64,000 nt of DNA, from assembly GCA_026874595.1 (NCBI GenBank), contig CM049309.1, positions 21,548,033-21,612,032 of the forward strand, read 5' to 3'. The stretch is from Sipunculus nudus (Eukaryota; Annelida; Sipuncula; Golfingiida; Sipunculidae). Below are positions 1 through 11,782 of this stretch, in pieces (positions within the stretch are counted from its first letter, which is position 1; each line of letters starts with the position of its first letter). A model generated the notes under the pieces. That model was not told the DNA's origin. It saw only the letters and a program-made list of their open reading frames with translations, and did no database searches. The translations under genes and the position numbers were made by a program.

Positions 1-447
1 GGTAACAGAGACCTAATTTCTAGTTTCCATGTAGACTTTTCATAGGTCTCTGAGTGTATCGAAAATGAAGATTCTAGGTCCAGTCGTTACGATTTGTGCC
101 ACGCTAACAGATGACAGCATCCTTAAAGGTCTCAAAAATAGAGGAAAAAATCGTAAAAAATCGAACAATACAGGTGGCTCCACCAGTCTGCAGGAACTGA
201 TGGAACAACTCATGATCAATATGCATGCCAAAAATCATGACCATCAGTGATGTAGTTATTGAGATATAGAAGTTTTTGTATGAAATTTTTGACTATTCTG
301 GGGGGTATTTGGGGCCCCATAGCTCAAAGGATATGAGTAACAGAGACCTCATTTCTGGTTTCCAAGGAGATTTTTTATGGACCTCTCAGAATCCCAAGTA
401 ACAAGGTTCTAGGTCCAGCGGTTACGATTTGTGCCTGGTTAACGGAC
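1..447 (+). repeat. Direct repeat pair (1-110 and 337-447) of a dispersed element
   Basis: Two ~110-bp segments are clearly related: both run from 'gtaacagagacct' through 'ttctaggtccag' to 'gttacgatttgtgcc'. Between them lies about 225 bp of unique AT-rich sequence. The second copy runs into a stretch of GGACGGACAGAC repeats. I read this as part of a multi-copy, probably bivalve-specific, repeat family; no coding function is visible. Confidence 0.6.
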
Positions 448-526
448 GGACAGACGGACAGACAGACGGACGACGGACAAAGAGTGATCGCTATAGCTCA
501 GATGACTTTCATTCAGCTGAGCTAAA
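440..526 (+). repeat. GGACGGACAGAC-rich repeat terminus
   Basis: A short run of GGACGGACAGACGGACAGAC is followed by 'gctatagctcagatgac'. The reverse complement of the same combination (tcatctgagctatag next to GTCCGTCGTCCGTCC) appears at about 22,966-23,020. This indicates a shared dispersed-repeat terminus rather than a gene. Confidence 0.55.
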
Positions 527-2016
527 AACCAACACTAGATCCTACTATACCAAGAAATTATCGACCTATTACAATCTCATGTACGATATAAAAAATAATG
601 GAATAATATATACTGGATGTATCTGGATTCCACGAATTTAGTGATTTGCAATTTGGATTCGTTGCAGGGAGAGGTACGAATATGGCCTCCTCCCTAGCTA
701 ATGATGTCATAAAGAATTGTTCCAAGCGTGGTTCTCCCGTCTATACATGTTCATTAGATGCAGAGGGTGCGTTTGATGCTGTATCACATGCTATTTTGTT
801 TAAGAAAGCTATAATGTTATACCTGATCACTGCTGGGTACTGATTGTGAACTGGTATAAATCAATAACAGTTCAAATTAAATGGGGTTCACAGCTGAGTG
901 AGGCAATAAAAATTACCAAGGGCACACGTCAGGGAGGACTAACCTCCCCTTTTCTCTTTAATTTATTCTATCAACATTTGATCAACGCATTATCGAATTT
1001 TACAGGTGGCATAAAGATTAATTATGTATCTTACAATGTATTTTGTTATGCTGACGATCTCATGTTAGCAAGTTTGACTGCCTCTGGTTTACAAAAGATG
1101 ATTGATTTAGCTGATGCGTATATAACACAACATGGTCTTAGGTTTAATCCACAGAAAACTGAGTTTGTCGTTTTTGGGCAGTGTACACTAGAACCTCACC
1201 CTGAATGGCGACTTGATGGCGTTAAGCTGAAGGAATGCAAAAGTGTGAGATATCTTGGTGTTACTTTGTCAAATTCTAATCCTAAGGAGCATATCGATGA
1301 CCGCATAAATGCATGCAGGAGGGCATTTTATTCTCTTCAAGGAGCTGGTTTCTCAAATTTTGTAAGCGATGTTGAGTCTTTATCATATGTGTGGAAAACA
1401 GCTATTAGGCCTGTGCTGACATATGGCACCAGTGCCATATATGTTAGTACACAATCTTTAACAAAAATGGAAAAGTTACAGTCACAACTACTAAAGGTCG
1501 GTATTGGTTTACATAAATATTGCAAAAGTTCTCCCATTTTTGAAAGCACTGAATGTATGTAGGATACAAAAAACAGTTGAATTGAATGGTCTTGATTTAA
1601 CATGCGCCATCTTTAGTAATAACTCTCGCGCCAGGCCTTTTCATACATATTTACTGAATATGCATGCTTGTGGCAAACTGAGTGGTCATTCTGATCTCAT
1701 TGCAAGATCAAAAGAAACGTGTTTGAAATATGGTATATGTTTTCTCAAATATATTTTTGATAAGGAGTACAAGCAAAGGGTAAAAAAGGAATTGAAATAT
1801 GATGTCAATGATGGAATGTCAGATACCGTTCGGCAGTTAATTGTCAGCCTTATAATAAATATATCTTAAACATGCTTCTGACACCATTTTAATATATTGA
1901 TTTTATGTATAATACGGTGTCTTATCTGTGGTTTTACTGTTCTTATTACTTTATATTTAATTGTTTTATGGTCATGTACTCTTCTTCTGAAGGCTTAATA
2001 AACTATTATAAACAAT
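527..2016 (+). pseudogene. Decayed non-LTR retrotransposon (LINE) reverse transcriptase fragment
   Basis: Three overlapping frames together spell an RT core. They show an N-terminal PRNYRPITIS motif near 550, QFGFVAGRGT at 648, motif A LDAEGAFDAV near 755-785, motif B GTRQGGLTSPFLF near 922-960, the catalytic box CYADDLML near 1043-1066, and a later RYLGVTLS motif near 1248. The frame is broken by a stop at 841 and a shift near 1530, and the last segment ends at 1869. An AATAAA lies at about 1998. The endonuclease and 5' part are missing, so this is a 5'-truncated, dead copy. The motif style suggests the CR1/Jockey group, but the clade is inference. Confidence 0.85.
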
Positions 2017-2920
2017 TATATTCGGACCTATGTAAGTAAAAGCTTATAAGTAAACTAAATGAGTATTTTATTTCATTCCATAACCTCTATTTCCCATTTT
2101 AAGTCATGTTCAACTTATTATTGGTAACGACTGACTGCCATAGCCGTTTATGAAGAAAATTCTGATTATCTGGTGACAAAAATATCACATCCAGATTATA
2201 CTTCTCCAATACTGCATGGACATAAATCTACGACAACACCAATGCTTCTCGTGCGTAATGAAAAACTCATTGGTTTTCTTTTTGCAATGTGATAAGATAA
2301 TTCATGCATGCTGCAGATGATATGAAGAAACAATAATTTCTTTCTCTTAATGAATGCACTTATCCAGGGAACCCCTAGCGATGGGAGAGCAATGTCGGTA
2401 TTGGTGATTATGTGAAGCTCCTGCATATGTTTAATTGAGAATCTTCATGTGCATTAATTCCAAAGACAGTAAATTTTCTTGTGATATTGCATCAGAGTTC
2501 ATACCCGAATAACACCCTCGGAAAAACAACTTTTTTTGTAAACATTAAATGAGGTACGTGGTTTAAGGGCTAGTGGCAATTTTGCAACGCGTCCTTTGCG
2601 ATATGCCTCGCCCTTTTTGGCCTGAAAAAGAAAGCGTCGCCTCAATCTGCAAGTCCAGGTGCTTAAGGTGTCTAATTTGTCCAAATGTTATGTTATATAA
2701 TACCCATCGACGGTTCTTGTGAAATGTTTTAAACGCATTTTGAGATTCGCTAAAACGAGTGCTATTTTTTTATTAGGCCTAAAACTGAAACGCCACCTTC
2801 GGGAATACATGTAACAAATGTTAAGTATTTTCTGTAGACCATACGGGACCACGGCATAAAGACAACGTCATCTTCTTGTGAAGGTAACCGAACATAGGTT
2901 TCTCCTACTTTGGTTCCGTA
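2017..2920. other. Intergenic, no gene recognised
   Basis: AT-rich sequence with only short frames (76 aa or less). I see no domain, RNA gene or clear repeat here. Confidence 0.5.
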
Positions 2921-3282
2921 CAGGGGCGACAATATAGGGGGGGGGGGATGGGGGTACCCCCCCACTTTTTGGCAAGGGGGGATGGCCAATGTAGTCATCC
3001 CCCCACTTTTCAGAGAATAATATTATAATATTGCAAATGAAATATATTAATAAATAGAATTAAAGACTTTGGGTCAATTTACTAAAAAATGTAATTTCTC
3101 AACCTTGCTTTGAATTACAAAAACTTATTTTCTATTACAATATTATAATTACTTGAAATATGATTAACTATATATATATAGTTGAATATGTTACTCAGAG
3201 ACGCTGAAAAAGGTATAAGTGTGTGTGTATATATAAATATATAAAGTCATCCCCCCACCCTGGAAGAAAAATTGACGCCACT
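2921..3282 (+). mobile_element. hAT-type MITE, copy 1 (362 bp)
   Basis: The element begins CAGGGGCG and ends CGCCACTG, giving short imperfect terminal inverted repeats. It is flanked by gttccgta on the left and gttccgtg on the right, a near-perfect 8-bp target-site duplication. The 8-bp duplication plus the CAGNGGCG terminus is typical of the hAT superfamily. It has G/C homopolymers next to its ends and encodes nothing. It is the reverse complement of the copy at 48,638-49,155. Confidence 0.85.
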
Positions 3283-3602
3283 GGTTCCGTGCATACATTG
3301 TCGAAGTTGGATCAAAAGATAGTTAAGCCTTTAAACTCCCAAAGCGCCCTCTATCGTCCGCGGGATGTTACACCGGTAGATTTCAGTTCCGCATCCAAAC
3401 GCCTTTCGAAGGTCATTTTACATATCCTTAATTGGTCTAAATTGATGGGTTGAAATATTTACTGTCACCCATCATGTTTGTACTGAAATGCTACGAAAGT
3501 AAAACCAGACACTTGCGCTTAATCCCTCAGAATACGGTAATTGTAGGCAATCCACGTGACAAAATCAAGTTCAATCTATTTACTCCCGTTAAATAGTGCC
3601 AT

Positions 3603-4590
3603 AATCTATCTAATACTTATAAAAGGAATTCGGTTCATGTTTGTTCGCAATGTTCTCTAAAACCGCGTGGTGTACAATATTGTGTCATACATCATTTTAA
3701 AGGTTATTATACCCGCAGTGACTTAGGCGATATGAAAATAAATAATTTTTAATATACATATAATTTTGAGTGATTTTTCCGTTTTTTTTTACCGAGCACA
3801 GCCGAACTGCCTTCGGCAAACACCGGAATGCGTGCATCGTGGTCACTTCACCTCTAACACTAAGGACTATTGTTCATATGAATAACGCTTGCTTTCAATG
3901 CGGGATTTGACCCACGTGGGTAGTCAGTAAAAGAGAAAAACACATGTTTCTCGCTTTATAAAATGGAGAGTTCAACCCAGGAGGATTAATGACAAAACCT
4001 AATTCAAGGTCCCAATTTCAGTGACAGGCGGGGTGGTGGCGGGGGTTTCACGCCTATAAATTTATCTGATACGATGAAGAAAAGGTTGCGGTGGCTGAAA
4101 ATGGGATACGGACCCACTGCATTGAGTCCCGCTCGGTCCGCTTCTGCTACTTACGATGTATGCATATTTCTGTTTCCTTCTTCAGGAACAGTTTCCTTGC
4201 AACGTACATTTAATAAATCATTCATGTGTTCCTCACATCAACCTATTCTTAATACGTCCAACAATAGAAACCAGTCAAATATCAACGAAACACTGTATGC
4301 CCCCGCGTCTCATTCCGGTTGGCAATTTAAACCATCACTGAACCCTTCAAGGTAAACATATCGGGGTATGATTTATGCTACGAGCACAGCGCCACAAAAT
4401 AATAGTAAAAAAAAAAATATTTGTACATATCGTATTCCGAGAGTACCCCACTAAAAATCTATATTTTCTTTTAACTTTCACGATAAAAAATGAGCCAACA
4501 ATCACTATCTCAGTAAATATATCTCCTAAACCCCGGTAAAAAGCCCGATATACCGGGTTTATCAGCTAGTAATATATAATCCGTTTTTTA
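3603..4590 (+). repeat. ~1-kb dispersed repeat family, copy A
   Basis: It aligns along its length with 55,475-56,460 in the same orientation. Shared landmarks are 'aaaggaattcggt', 'agccgaactgccttcggcaa', 'tccgcttctgctact', 'tatgcatatttc' and 'tataccgggttta'. The copies are diverged, with scattered substitutions and small indels. No frame is conserved between them, so it is a non-coding repeat of unknown class, and terminal motifs are not clear enough to assign a superfamily. Confidence 0.75.
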
Positions 4591-5736
4591 TTGGTTTAAC
4601 ATTAAGCCACTCGTGACAAATGATGCAGTCTGCGGCCTCGGTGAGTCTAACTGACCCCACGCAGTTAGTGGAAATTAAAGTTCCGTTTGTTTACCTGTAT
4701 TTACCTGAGCTATAAACAAAACATGAACATGTCTCAGCCGGGGTTTGTTGAGATCTTCAAACCCATTATTCCGTCGGCATGTTTAAATAAAATATAGAGA
4801 TACATGTGGACAAAGACTTTTTTCATGACACTCTCATGCAACGTTGCAATGTAATATAAATTGGAAGGATACAGCCAACGTTCAATCACACAGAAAATAT
4901 CCAGATCATAGTTTCAAGTTAGCGAGATATGTATCATGTACCAGACATAACCCCAAGAATTTTGTAACTTCCAATGTTTTAATGTCTGAATTAAACAATG
5001 TGACATACAGTTAAAGTAGACAACTAAATAATTATCCAGATAAAGGTTTTCCTGCAATCTGTTACTTTACTTATTGAAAAAAACAGAGTGTATACATCAA
5101 TTTCTCTGTCCCACCGGCGGCCATTTCCTGGCATAGACACCATCCGGTCAGAAATCTCCTCTCTCAATCCTGTAGAGATCGTCACACCAAGCGCCCTACT
5201 GTTTCTGTTAAGTAAACATTACAATTTCATGGATTGACACATTACGCTCAGCAAAAAAAAATGTTAAGCCGACCTTCTGTAATGTCAAGGGGCAGCTTCC
5301 CTACATAACTGACCTCCTGTTACTGACTGGTGAACCGGGCACGATCGCTGGCGAAAACATAAATGTAGAACGAACGCCACTTGCGTTTTCCGTTTTCTTT
5401 TATCTTACAACCGGTGTTTCACAACCATGAACGTTCTACACCATGTTTAGAATCTGCCGCGCATGCGCATAATCGATTACAGACAAGCGTCCTTGTTATG
5501 GTAAAAAGACATACATGGACCGACCGTGTTTACTGACACGCAAAACCATAATAAGGTGTGGAGTGGCTGAAAGAAGGCACCTAGACCATGTGCTGGGATG
5601 GTTTTGCTGGAGAGAAATTTGTTTAAAGCAAAACTGAACTGATAGTGTGGAAGAATAGGCGTAATATTGCTCCTGGTGATGTCCCTTCAATTAATCTTAA
5701 TGAATCTGTATGAAAGTGGGCCATATTTCAAAGTGA
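4591..5736. other. Intergenic, no confident gene
   Basis: Mostly AT-rich. On the minus strand a possible acceptor (tttacttaacag) precedes an open stretch of roughly 50 codons covering about 5,070-5,213. It has no recognisable domain and no partner exon I can join with confidence. Confidence 0.4.
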
Positions 5737-5743
5737 TTAAACC

Positions 5744-6252
5744 TCAGAGCTGATACATGGATATTTTTTTTTTAAATATTGTAGGAAGAATGTAAGGCCA
5801 CTTAATACACATAACAAAAGTCCCCGGATCCCTCCCCTCCATATATGGTGGAAAAGTCCGCAAAAATCCCTGCAAGGGATCAAGACTTTTGGTCTCGAAG
5901 TAGGGTCGCTCACAAGGATCGAGTTCGGTTCTCGAATGGCATGGCTGGGTCTCCGCTGCTGGGATCGGTGGAGGGAATGCGGGTTGCTTCTGGCTTCGTG
6001 GCTGTGGATGCTGTAGCTTTCTAACAAGGACAACGGCCCAGGAGAGACGATGGCGCACTCTACGGCTCCCTGCTTGGCTTGGCGTGGCACTGCGGCTGTT
6101 GGCTCAGAGAACATGCTTAAGGAGCGCACAGGGCTGAGGTCTTGACCGCAGCAACCTGTAGCTGCTCGATGAGCGTATACTTCTTGGCTTGGATCATGCA
6201 ACTCGCCTTGCAAGTTTACACTGGCTTTGTTACTAAAAGATAGCGCTACCAT
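5744..6252 (-). other. GC-rich patch with two open minus-strand frames, unrecognised
   Basis: Base composition rises sharply here relative to the flanks. One minus-strand frame is open for 171 codons (6,252-5,737) and another for 104 codons (6,058-5,744). The second is preceded by a pyrimidine-rich stretch ending in TTAG near 6,030, a plausible acceptor. Its translation has a Pro/Gln-rich start, then motifs such as FLRTFPPYMEGRDPG. I recognise no domain. It may be a genuine exon, an exon of a decayed gene or a GC-rich transposon fragment. The overlapping frames cannot both be coding. Confidence 0.25.
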
Positions 6253-6844
6253 AAATCCGCCATTAATTTTCTTATTGATTTAAATTTCGCAAGGGGAAAC
6301 GTAGAAAATTCTGCCCCTTAGGACATACACTTTAAGACAAAAATTGGCGTTTCACGCAAAAAATTGGAGGTTTCCAATATATTATTAGAATCGGCCCAAC
6401 CTCTTATAAGACAGAAATATTATTATAGCTGTTAAACTGCTCTATGGTTGGCTCATTTTGAGTAAATAGAAATGTAGGTTTAGTGTATTTAATAATCTGA
6501 TATTTCCGACGATGCCTGTCTCATCTGACTTTGCAATTCATCTGGTGCAACATAGAGGAATATATACTCGTTTAAAGGGTTTAGTATGTGATCCATCATA
6601 AGTTTCCATATCAGTACCTAAAACAAAGAGTTTGCATCTCGCATGTACATTGTAAGAATATATGGTGTTGCCCATTCTAACTGTGTGTGTATCTCAACAG
6701 CACAAGGTATGAAATATGATTAACCATGTATAAAGCTGTGGCAAGCTGTGCCATGAAGGTTCAGTCTCCGTGTGTATCATAGCATCTTAAGACAGGACGT
6801 AGCATGTATATAAAGCTGTGTGGGGTGGCCAACACAACCATATA
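6253..6844. other. Intergenic, nothing recognised
   Basis: AT-rich sequence without coding frames or clear repeats, leading up to the TA target site of the Tigger-like element. Confidence 0.5.
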
Positions 6845-7905
6845 CAGTAGAACGCCTCAATAACGGTCAATACGTGTATACGGTCAGATTTTCCGGTCCC
6901 GAATTTTCGACCGTTATATTTCATAATCATTTTGTTGTCAATTACGGTCACTCCTCTATTCCGTATTACGGCCAGGTCTCTCGGTCCCGCAGGCCGGGAA
7001 ACGCCTCAATTACGGTCAGGGCCAGTGACTCTGTGACATGGGCTCAACAAATCCAGCGGCCGCTTCTGACCTCAATATCATTACACAAGTGTCCACTCTC
7101 ACATATTCCTGTCTGTTAATGAGTGCTTAGATAAAAGTAAAAACCAATCGACCGTGACTGAGTTGTTTGACACGTAGCCAGCGTCATACTACCCCACTCA
7201 GCCTCATTAGTATGCATAATAGTAAGGCATATGTTCCCACCTGCGTGTATGTTTGGGAATCAGTCGTGCGAGCCGGATCTTAATCAGGTTGTTTGTCATT
7301 TAATTGACGAATGACAACCAGAGGGTCCCGATGATTTGTCATCAGAAAAACGTTAGGCAAACTGTGGATCTTTAAGCTTTCTTTAATGTCCTCGTGAACA
7401 CGTACATAAAACGAAAACAGTGCGGCAAACATCGCACTGTTTACACATACATGAATAATTATGAATGCAAAATAAGCATTGTTACATGTATAAAATGTTA
7501 CGCATACTCTGTCCCAATCACTTGACCATTTTGGCGACCAAGAAAAGACATGAACTTGCTCTCAAAGAAAAGGTAGATCTGATCAGGAAGAGTGAGGGAA
7601 AAGCAACCGACAGCTAACAGAAATCTATAGTGTCGGCCGAACTCAAGTTCAAAACATATTTGTATATATTGTTGGTAATTGTTAAAAATAGGGTTAACGT
7701 ATTTGTAAATATTTCATTTTTTATTGATAATAGTAATTATACTAATACTCCGTATATACGTTTATTTTGTTGATTGTAATCAAGATTTGAACTTGGTTTC
7801 GTGTTACATTTTAACCCCCTTTCTTGGTCCTGTATAACGGCCACTCCTGTATTAAGGCCACTATCATCCAGTCCCGACGGTGACCGTAACAGAGGCGTTC
7901 TACTG
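6845..7905 (+). mobile_element. Tigger/pogo-like DNA transposon remnant 1
   Basis: Terminal inverted repeats start CAGTAGAACGCCTC and match in about 22 of the first 25 bases at the two ends. TA dinucleotides flank both sides (6,843-6,844 and 7,906-7,907), the target duplication of Tc1/mariner/pogo elements. Inside, from 7,534, a frame reads KKRHELALKEKVDLIRKSEG before a stop at about 7,615. That is the start of the CENP-B-type helix-turn-helix DNA-binding domain of pogo/Tigger transposases. The DDE catalytic part is absent, so this is an internally deleted, non-autonomous copy of 1,061 bp. Confidence 0.85.
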
Positions 7906-8003
7906 TATATGGATGGTCTATGGTATACATGTATATCTGTTTACAACTGACAGGAATCTCGGTGTGTATCACAGACACGCTATCTCTCTCCCTCCCTCTC
8001 TCC

Positions 8004-8067
<64 letters not shown>

Positions 8068-8622
8068 GCAATCATATTTCTCAATAATCAATGCATGGAC
8101 TATAAATTCCCCGGAATTGTTATGCAAATAGAATTCAGAATATAAAATACAAATGTGTATCAGACAATCTTTCATTGCATCTCGAAACAATTTTAAACCC
8201 GTAAACCTCAAGCAATACGAACGCCGATGAAACTATAAAAAACAGTCCTGATTATAACCGGCTACCATTTGAATAATAATATCCATTTTATACACGGCAA
8301 TGACCTAAAACAAGCGGTCGCCTGTACCGCGGTCGTATTTACAGGGGTGGTCGCCATGCAGATGGAGTTTCCATGTAAATATATATAGAGATAAACGAAA
8401 TTCGTTACATTTAAATAACAAGCATTTATATTGTTCAGCATGTAGATATAGGTATGTAACAATCCGTTTCAGAGAAATATTTGGCATATCAGTACAGGCA
8501 TGTTTCTTTTTAAATTTCGATTCATGTGCGACGAAGTTCTTGTTAAAACTTTGAGGGTAGAACTGACATAGCTGAGTTCTCATTAAAGCTTTTGGGGCGG
8601 AACCGCCAGACTTCAGTTCTCA
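7906..8622. repeat. (TC)n/(AT)n microsatellite and 3' flank of the fibrinogen-related gene
   Basis: A (TC)-rich tract at 7,981-8,012 runs into an (AT)n tract to about 8,066. YIYIYI-type reading frames here are microsatellite artefacts. The remainder is AT-rich and is the 3' flank of the minus-strand gene ending at 8,623. Confidence 0.8.
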
Positions 8623-8650
8623 TTAAAGCTTCGGCGGCGGAGCCGTAGCC
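8573..8650 (-). repeat. ~40-bp tandem duplication spanning the FReD stop codon
   Basis: Two adjacent imperfect copies each contain 'ttctcattaaagctt' followed by GGCGG-rich bases (about 8,573-8,611 and 8,613-8,650). The upstream copy in gene sense contains the TAA stop, so the second copy lies in the 3' UTR and carries a duplicate of the stop region. Confidence 0.7.
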
Positions 8651-11600
8651 CGTTTTTCAACCGTCCCGACAGGTCTGGTTTTAATGACGATTTTACGTAA
8701 TGGCTGTCCAAGCCTCCACGACATGCAGCTCTCGTCTGTCAGGTTCCCGTACAGTCCGGTAGGGTTCGCCCCTTGGCTACTGGGCGAGTGCCACCATCCG
8801 CTTAACATCTTTGTCACATGTTCTCTCCCGGCGGCATCTGGTCTGTCAATGGTACTGAATTCCTCGTCGTCGTAGATTGACATTTCATCTGAGGGAATAC
8901 TACCAGAGAAACCAGACAGGTGCAAGGTATAGCCAGAGTCCTCGTCGCCAACACTGAACTCGGAATAGAGTGTGTCACCGTAATGACGGTTGAAGAAATC
9001 CATCACTTCCACCTTCAGTTGGTGTTTCCCCTTACCAGTCAGCCAGTGAAGCTTATCGTTACCGAGCCAGAATTCACCTTCTAACGACCCAAAGCCTTGC
9101 TTGTAATTATCCCATGTCCTGAGAAAGTTGGTTTCACCGTTGTATCTCCGCATTAACACAGTCCATCCCCCGTCCTTCACATCACAAAGGACTTTAAACG
9201 GCTCGCCGGCACCGTCCGGATTAACGGTGTAAATACCGTTGATCTTTAACCCTCTCTTGTATAAGAGATCACAACCTGTAACACGGGAAACAATAATTTA
9301 TCACAATTATATTTATAATATTTAGTTAAAATATTGTCTTTTACTTTCGCATTAAAACATGAAATGTTAATTCATCAAATTCATACAGTGGAACCCTGCC
9401 TTGCGACCACCCAACAATTACGACCTCTTTGCTTGGTCCCAAATTTTTTTTTAGTTTATTTATGTTTCTCAATTACTCGAATTATGACCACCCCTGAATT
9501 CAGAATAACGACCAGATTTCCTGGCCCCTGCGCTAATGCGACCCCGCTAATGCGACCAAGGCCGAGAAGTACTGAAACAACCTTTGTCATGAGTCAATGG
9601 CTGCGCCTTGTCACAGGCGCCTCAACGAAAGATCAAACGGGTGACAAGGTTTCTCAACCAGAGTGTTAATTCGGTTTCGCAATTCTTCCTGACTCGTTGT
9701 CTGCGTTGAGACTCGTTGTGGCGTAGGTTATAGATCAAAGAGGGTAACCATCGGCCTGATTACTGGTCGGTTCTGGGGTCTTGGGCTATCGATGCTAATT
9801 TCCCCTCAGTGATCACCTGTATAACAGTTACCCTAAGTGCGGGAGTGACAGCTTAATATTTCAACTTACACATACTGTTCGATCATCATTGGTCAAATTA
9901 ACGACATAGTTAATCCTAAATGTGTTCATGCCTTACTCACACTGAGTATTAAGCAGTCAGTTAAATGTATAAATAAAGCTTGCATGGGGGCATATCCAAC
10001 ACATTGTCTTGTCCTATCAGACAGATCGCTCTCAGTTTATTTCTCTACTGGTGCAGTTTGCATTTAAATTGCTTGCTGTTGTGCGACCATGCCTCTATGG
10101 AGCTCTCCTTGAAGGAGAGAATGACGTTAATCAAGGCGGCAACACCAGGACGCAGTCAGCACCAACTGGCTCAGAAGTTAAGCGTCGGTAAAACTCAAGT
10201 GCACCCTATATATACTCAAGGGGAAGGCTAGATATATGACAGCCACGAAATATGTTCAATATGTATTCAGTAGGTTGTCTTCGTATTGCATCTAGTGTAA
10301 TTATGTGTTAATCATCAGTCACTACGTATGTGTACATGTATATTAATTTTTATCATGAATAAATATAAAAAATAATTATGTTTTCTTTTCAGCTTCACAC
10401 AAAGCATTCATAATAAGGGCCAGTAAGTTAAATATTTTGTTATAATTCACATTAAAGATAAGAAATTTAATACACATTAGGCATCAGCGTGTTATATGCG
10501 ACCAAGGTAAGATTTTCACAAATACGACCACCCCCTAATTACGACCACTTTACTCAGTCCCAGGGTGGTCGTAATTGTGGGGTTCCACTGTATTTATAAC
10601 ATTAATTTACAAACTATTTTTTGACAACATCCCATCGATAACTTTCTACATATATTACGTAAACGATAATAAAGTTTACCCGATTTTTTTTATTTTTTTT
10701 TAAATAAAATTAGTCAACTATTGAGATGTGCCTTGTTCCTCCTCGGTCCATCCGTTTACAATTAAGGCTCTAGTCGTTAAAATTAAATTTAGGAATTTCA
10801 AACTTAAAATCAAGGAAGTCCCTGAGCAAATCTTCTTGTTAATTTGCAACTGATTATGCAAAAATGAGGTTACTATGGTCACACTCTCGTGTGAGCATAC
10901 TGAAGATCTATATTTCTTGAGATTCACGGTTGCTGAACAAATATTTTATTCATAAAATTACAATGTACCTTTAAGACTGCCAACATACAAAGTTTGAACA
11001 AAATCGACTCATATCGTTTTTTTTTAAGATATGAAATTGTAAAAAATTGCTCAAATTTGTTCTCCAAATCTTAAAAAAAAATTGTGTTCTGATTCATATA
11101 TTATCACCCCACTTGTTTTGGTAAGGACATTTTAAATTCTGCTGAGCGTCATAACTCGCGGGCCACTCGTCTTATTTTATATAAAAGGAGAGAAGGAATG
11201 ACAACTCTTTAGAAATGAGTAATGACTTTAAAAACCTTAAGGAAATAATTCATTTGGTTAACTGATGCAAAGTTACGTAGAATATGATGTAACAAGTACT
11301 GGGGTTTTACCTTTGATAGATTTCTCTTTCGGTTTGCTTTCCATTACTTTCACGGCTTCGTCGAGCCGTTTGTTTGCAGCGTTCAGAGAATTAACGAGCG
11401 TGGCAAGGTCTTTAAGGTGGGCGTCATTTCTAGTCGCCACCAGTTGGATCTTTGCAGAGGTGTTCCTAGCAAGAGCATCATCATCAAGTTCCCTCACGAT
11501 CTCCTTGATTCGCTCAGCCGCACCGCTGACACGAGGCCTGGCTACAACCTTCAAGCTCTCCTCAGTTTTGGATTTTAAACTTTCAAGTTTTTTAGACAAA

Positions 11601-11782
11601 TCGTCAGCAGCCGTTGTGTCGTTTCCAGTTCCTTTAGTGATGTTGGCACATTCTCTGTACAACTGTTTGATTTGAAACGTCATTGGGAAATTTCCAAGAA
11701 AATTATTTCTCCCAGATCTGGCCTCTGTTCCCTCTTCATTGACCAAGATAAAGGTACAAACGACAAACAGAAACCTCCACAT
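8623..11782 (-). CDS. Secreted fibrinogen-related (FReD) lectin-like protein, two exons
   Basis: Exon 1 (11,782-11,311) starts MWRFLFVVCTFILV, a signal peptide, followed by about 135 helical, Lys/Glu-rich residues (LSKKLESLKSKTEESL) that may form a coiled coil. It ends AAAG at a GT donor. Exon 2 (9,275-8,623) follows a ttacag acceptor. The split Gly codon joins in phase, giving 374 residues. Residues ~159-360 are a fibrinogen C-terminal domain: CDLLYKRGLKINGIY, DGGWTVLMRR, GFGSLEGEFWLGN, SGWWHS, ESCMSWR. These proteins bind carbohydrate or microbial surfaces in mollusc haemolymph, so an immune lectin role is inferred. Oddities: no immunoglobulin domain, and the Cys pair usual around the GGWW motif is missing (HVTKMLSGWWHSPSS). 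The 2.0-kb intron holds a Tigger-like element. Confidence 0.88.
9386..10590 (+). mobile_element. Tigger/pogo-like DNA transposon remnant 2, inside the FReD intron
   Basis: The ends CAGTGGAACCC... and ...GGGGTTCCACTG are inverted repeats, each with a nearby 'caattacgacc' block, and TA flanks both sides (9,384-9,385; 10,591-10,592). A frame starting near 10,098 encodes MELSLKERMTLIKAATPGRS followed by QHQLAQKLSVGKTQV. This is a clear CENP-B N-terminal helix-turn-helix as found in Tigger/Jerky transposases, truncated soon after. The catalytic domain is gone. Length 1,205 bp; opposite in strand to the host gene. Confidence 0.88.
10591..11310 (-). other. Remaining intron sequence of the FReD gene
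   Basis: AT-rich intronic sequence between the Tigger-like insertion and the exon 1 donor (GTAAAACC in gene sense, 11,310-11,303). No further feature is seen. Confidence 0.6.

Noticed and set aside
7811-8211. YIYIYI-type ORFs (also near 24,620, 29,740, 30,450 and 30,600)
   Set aside because: They are (AT)n microsatellite translations.
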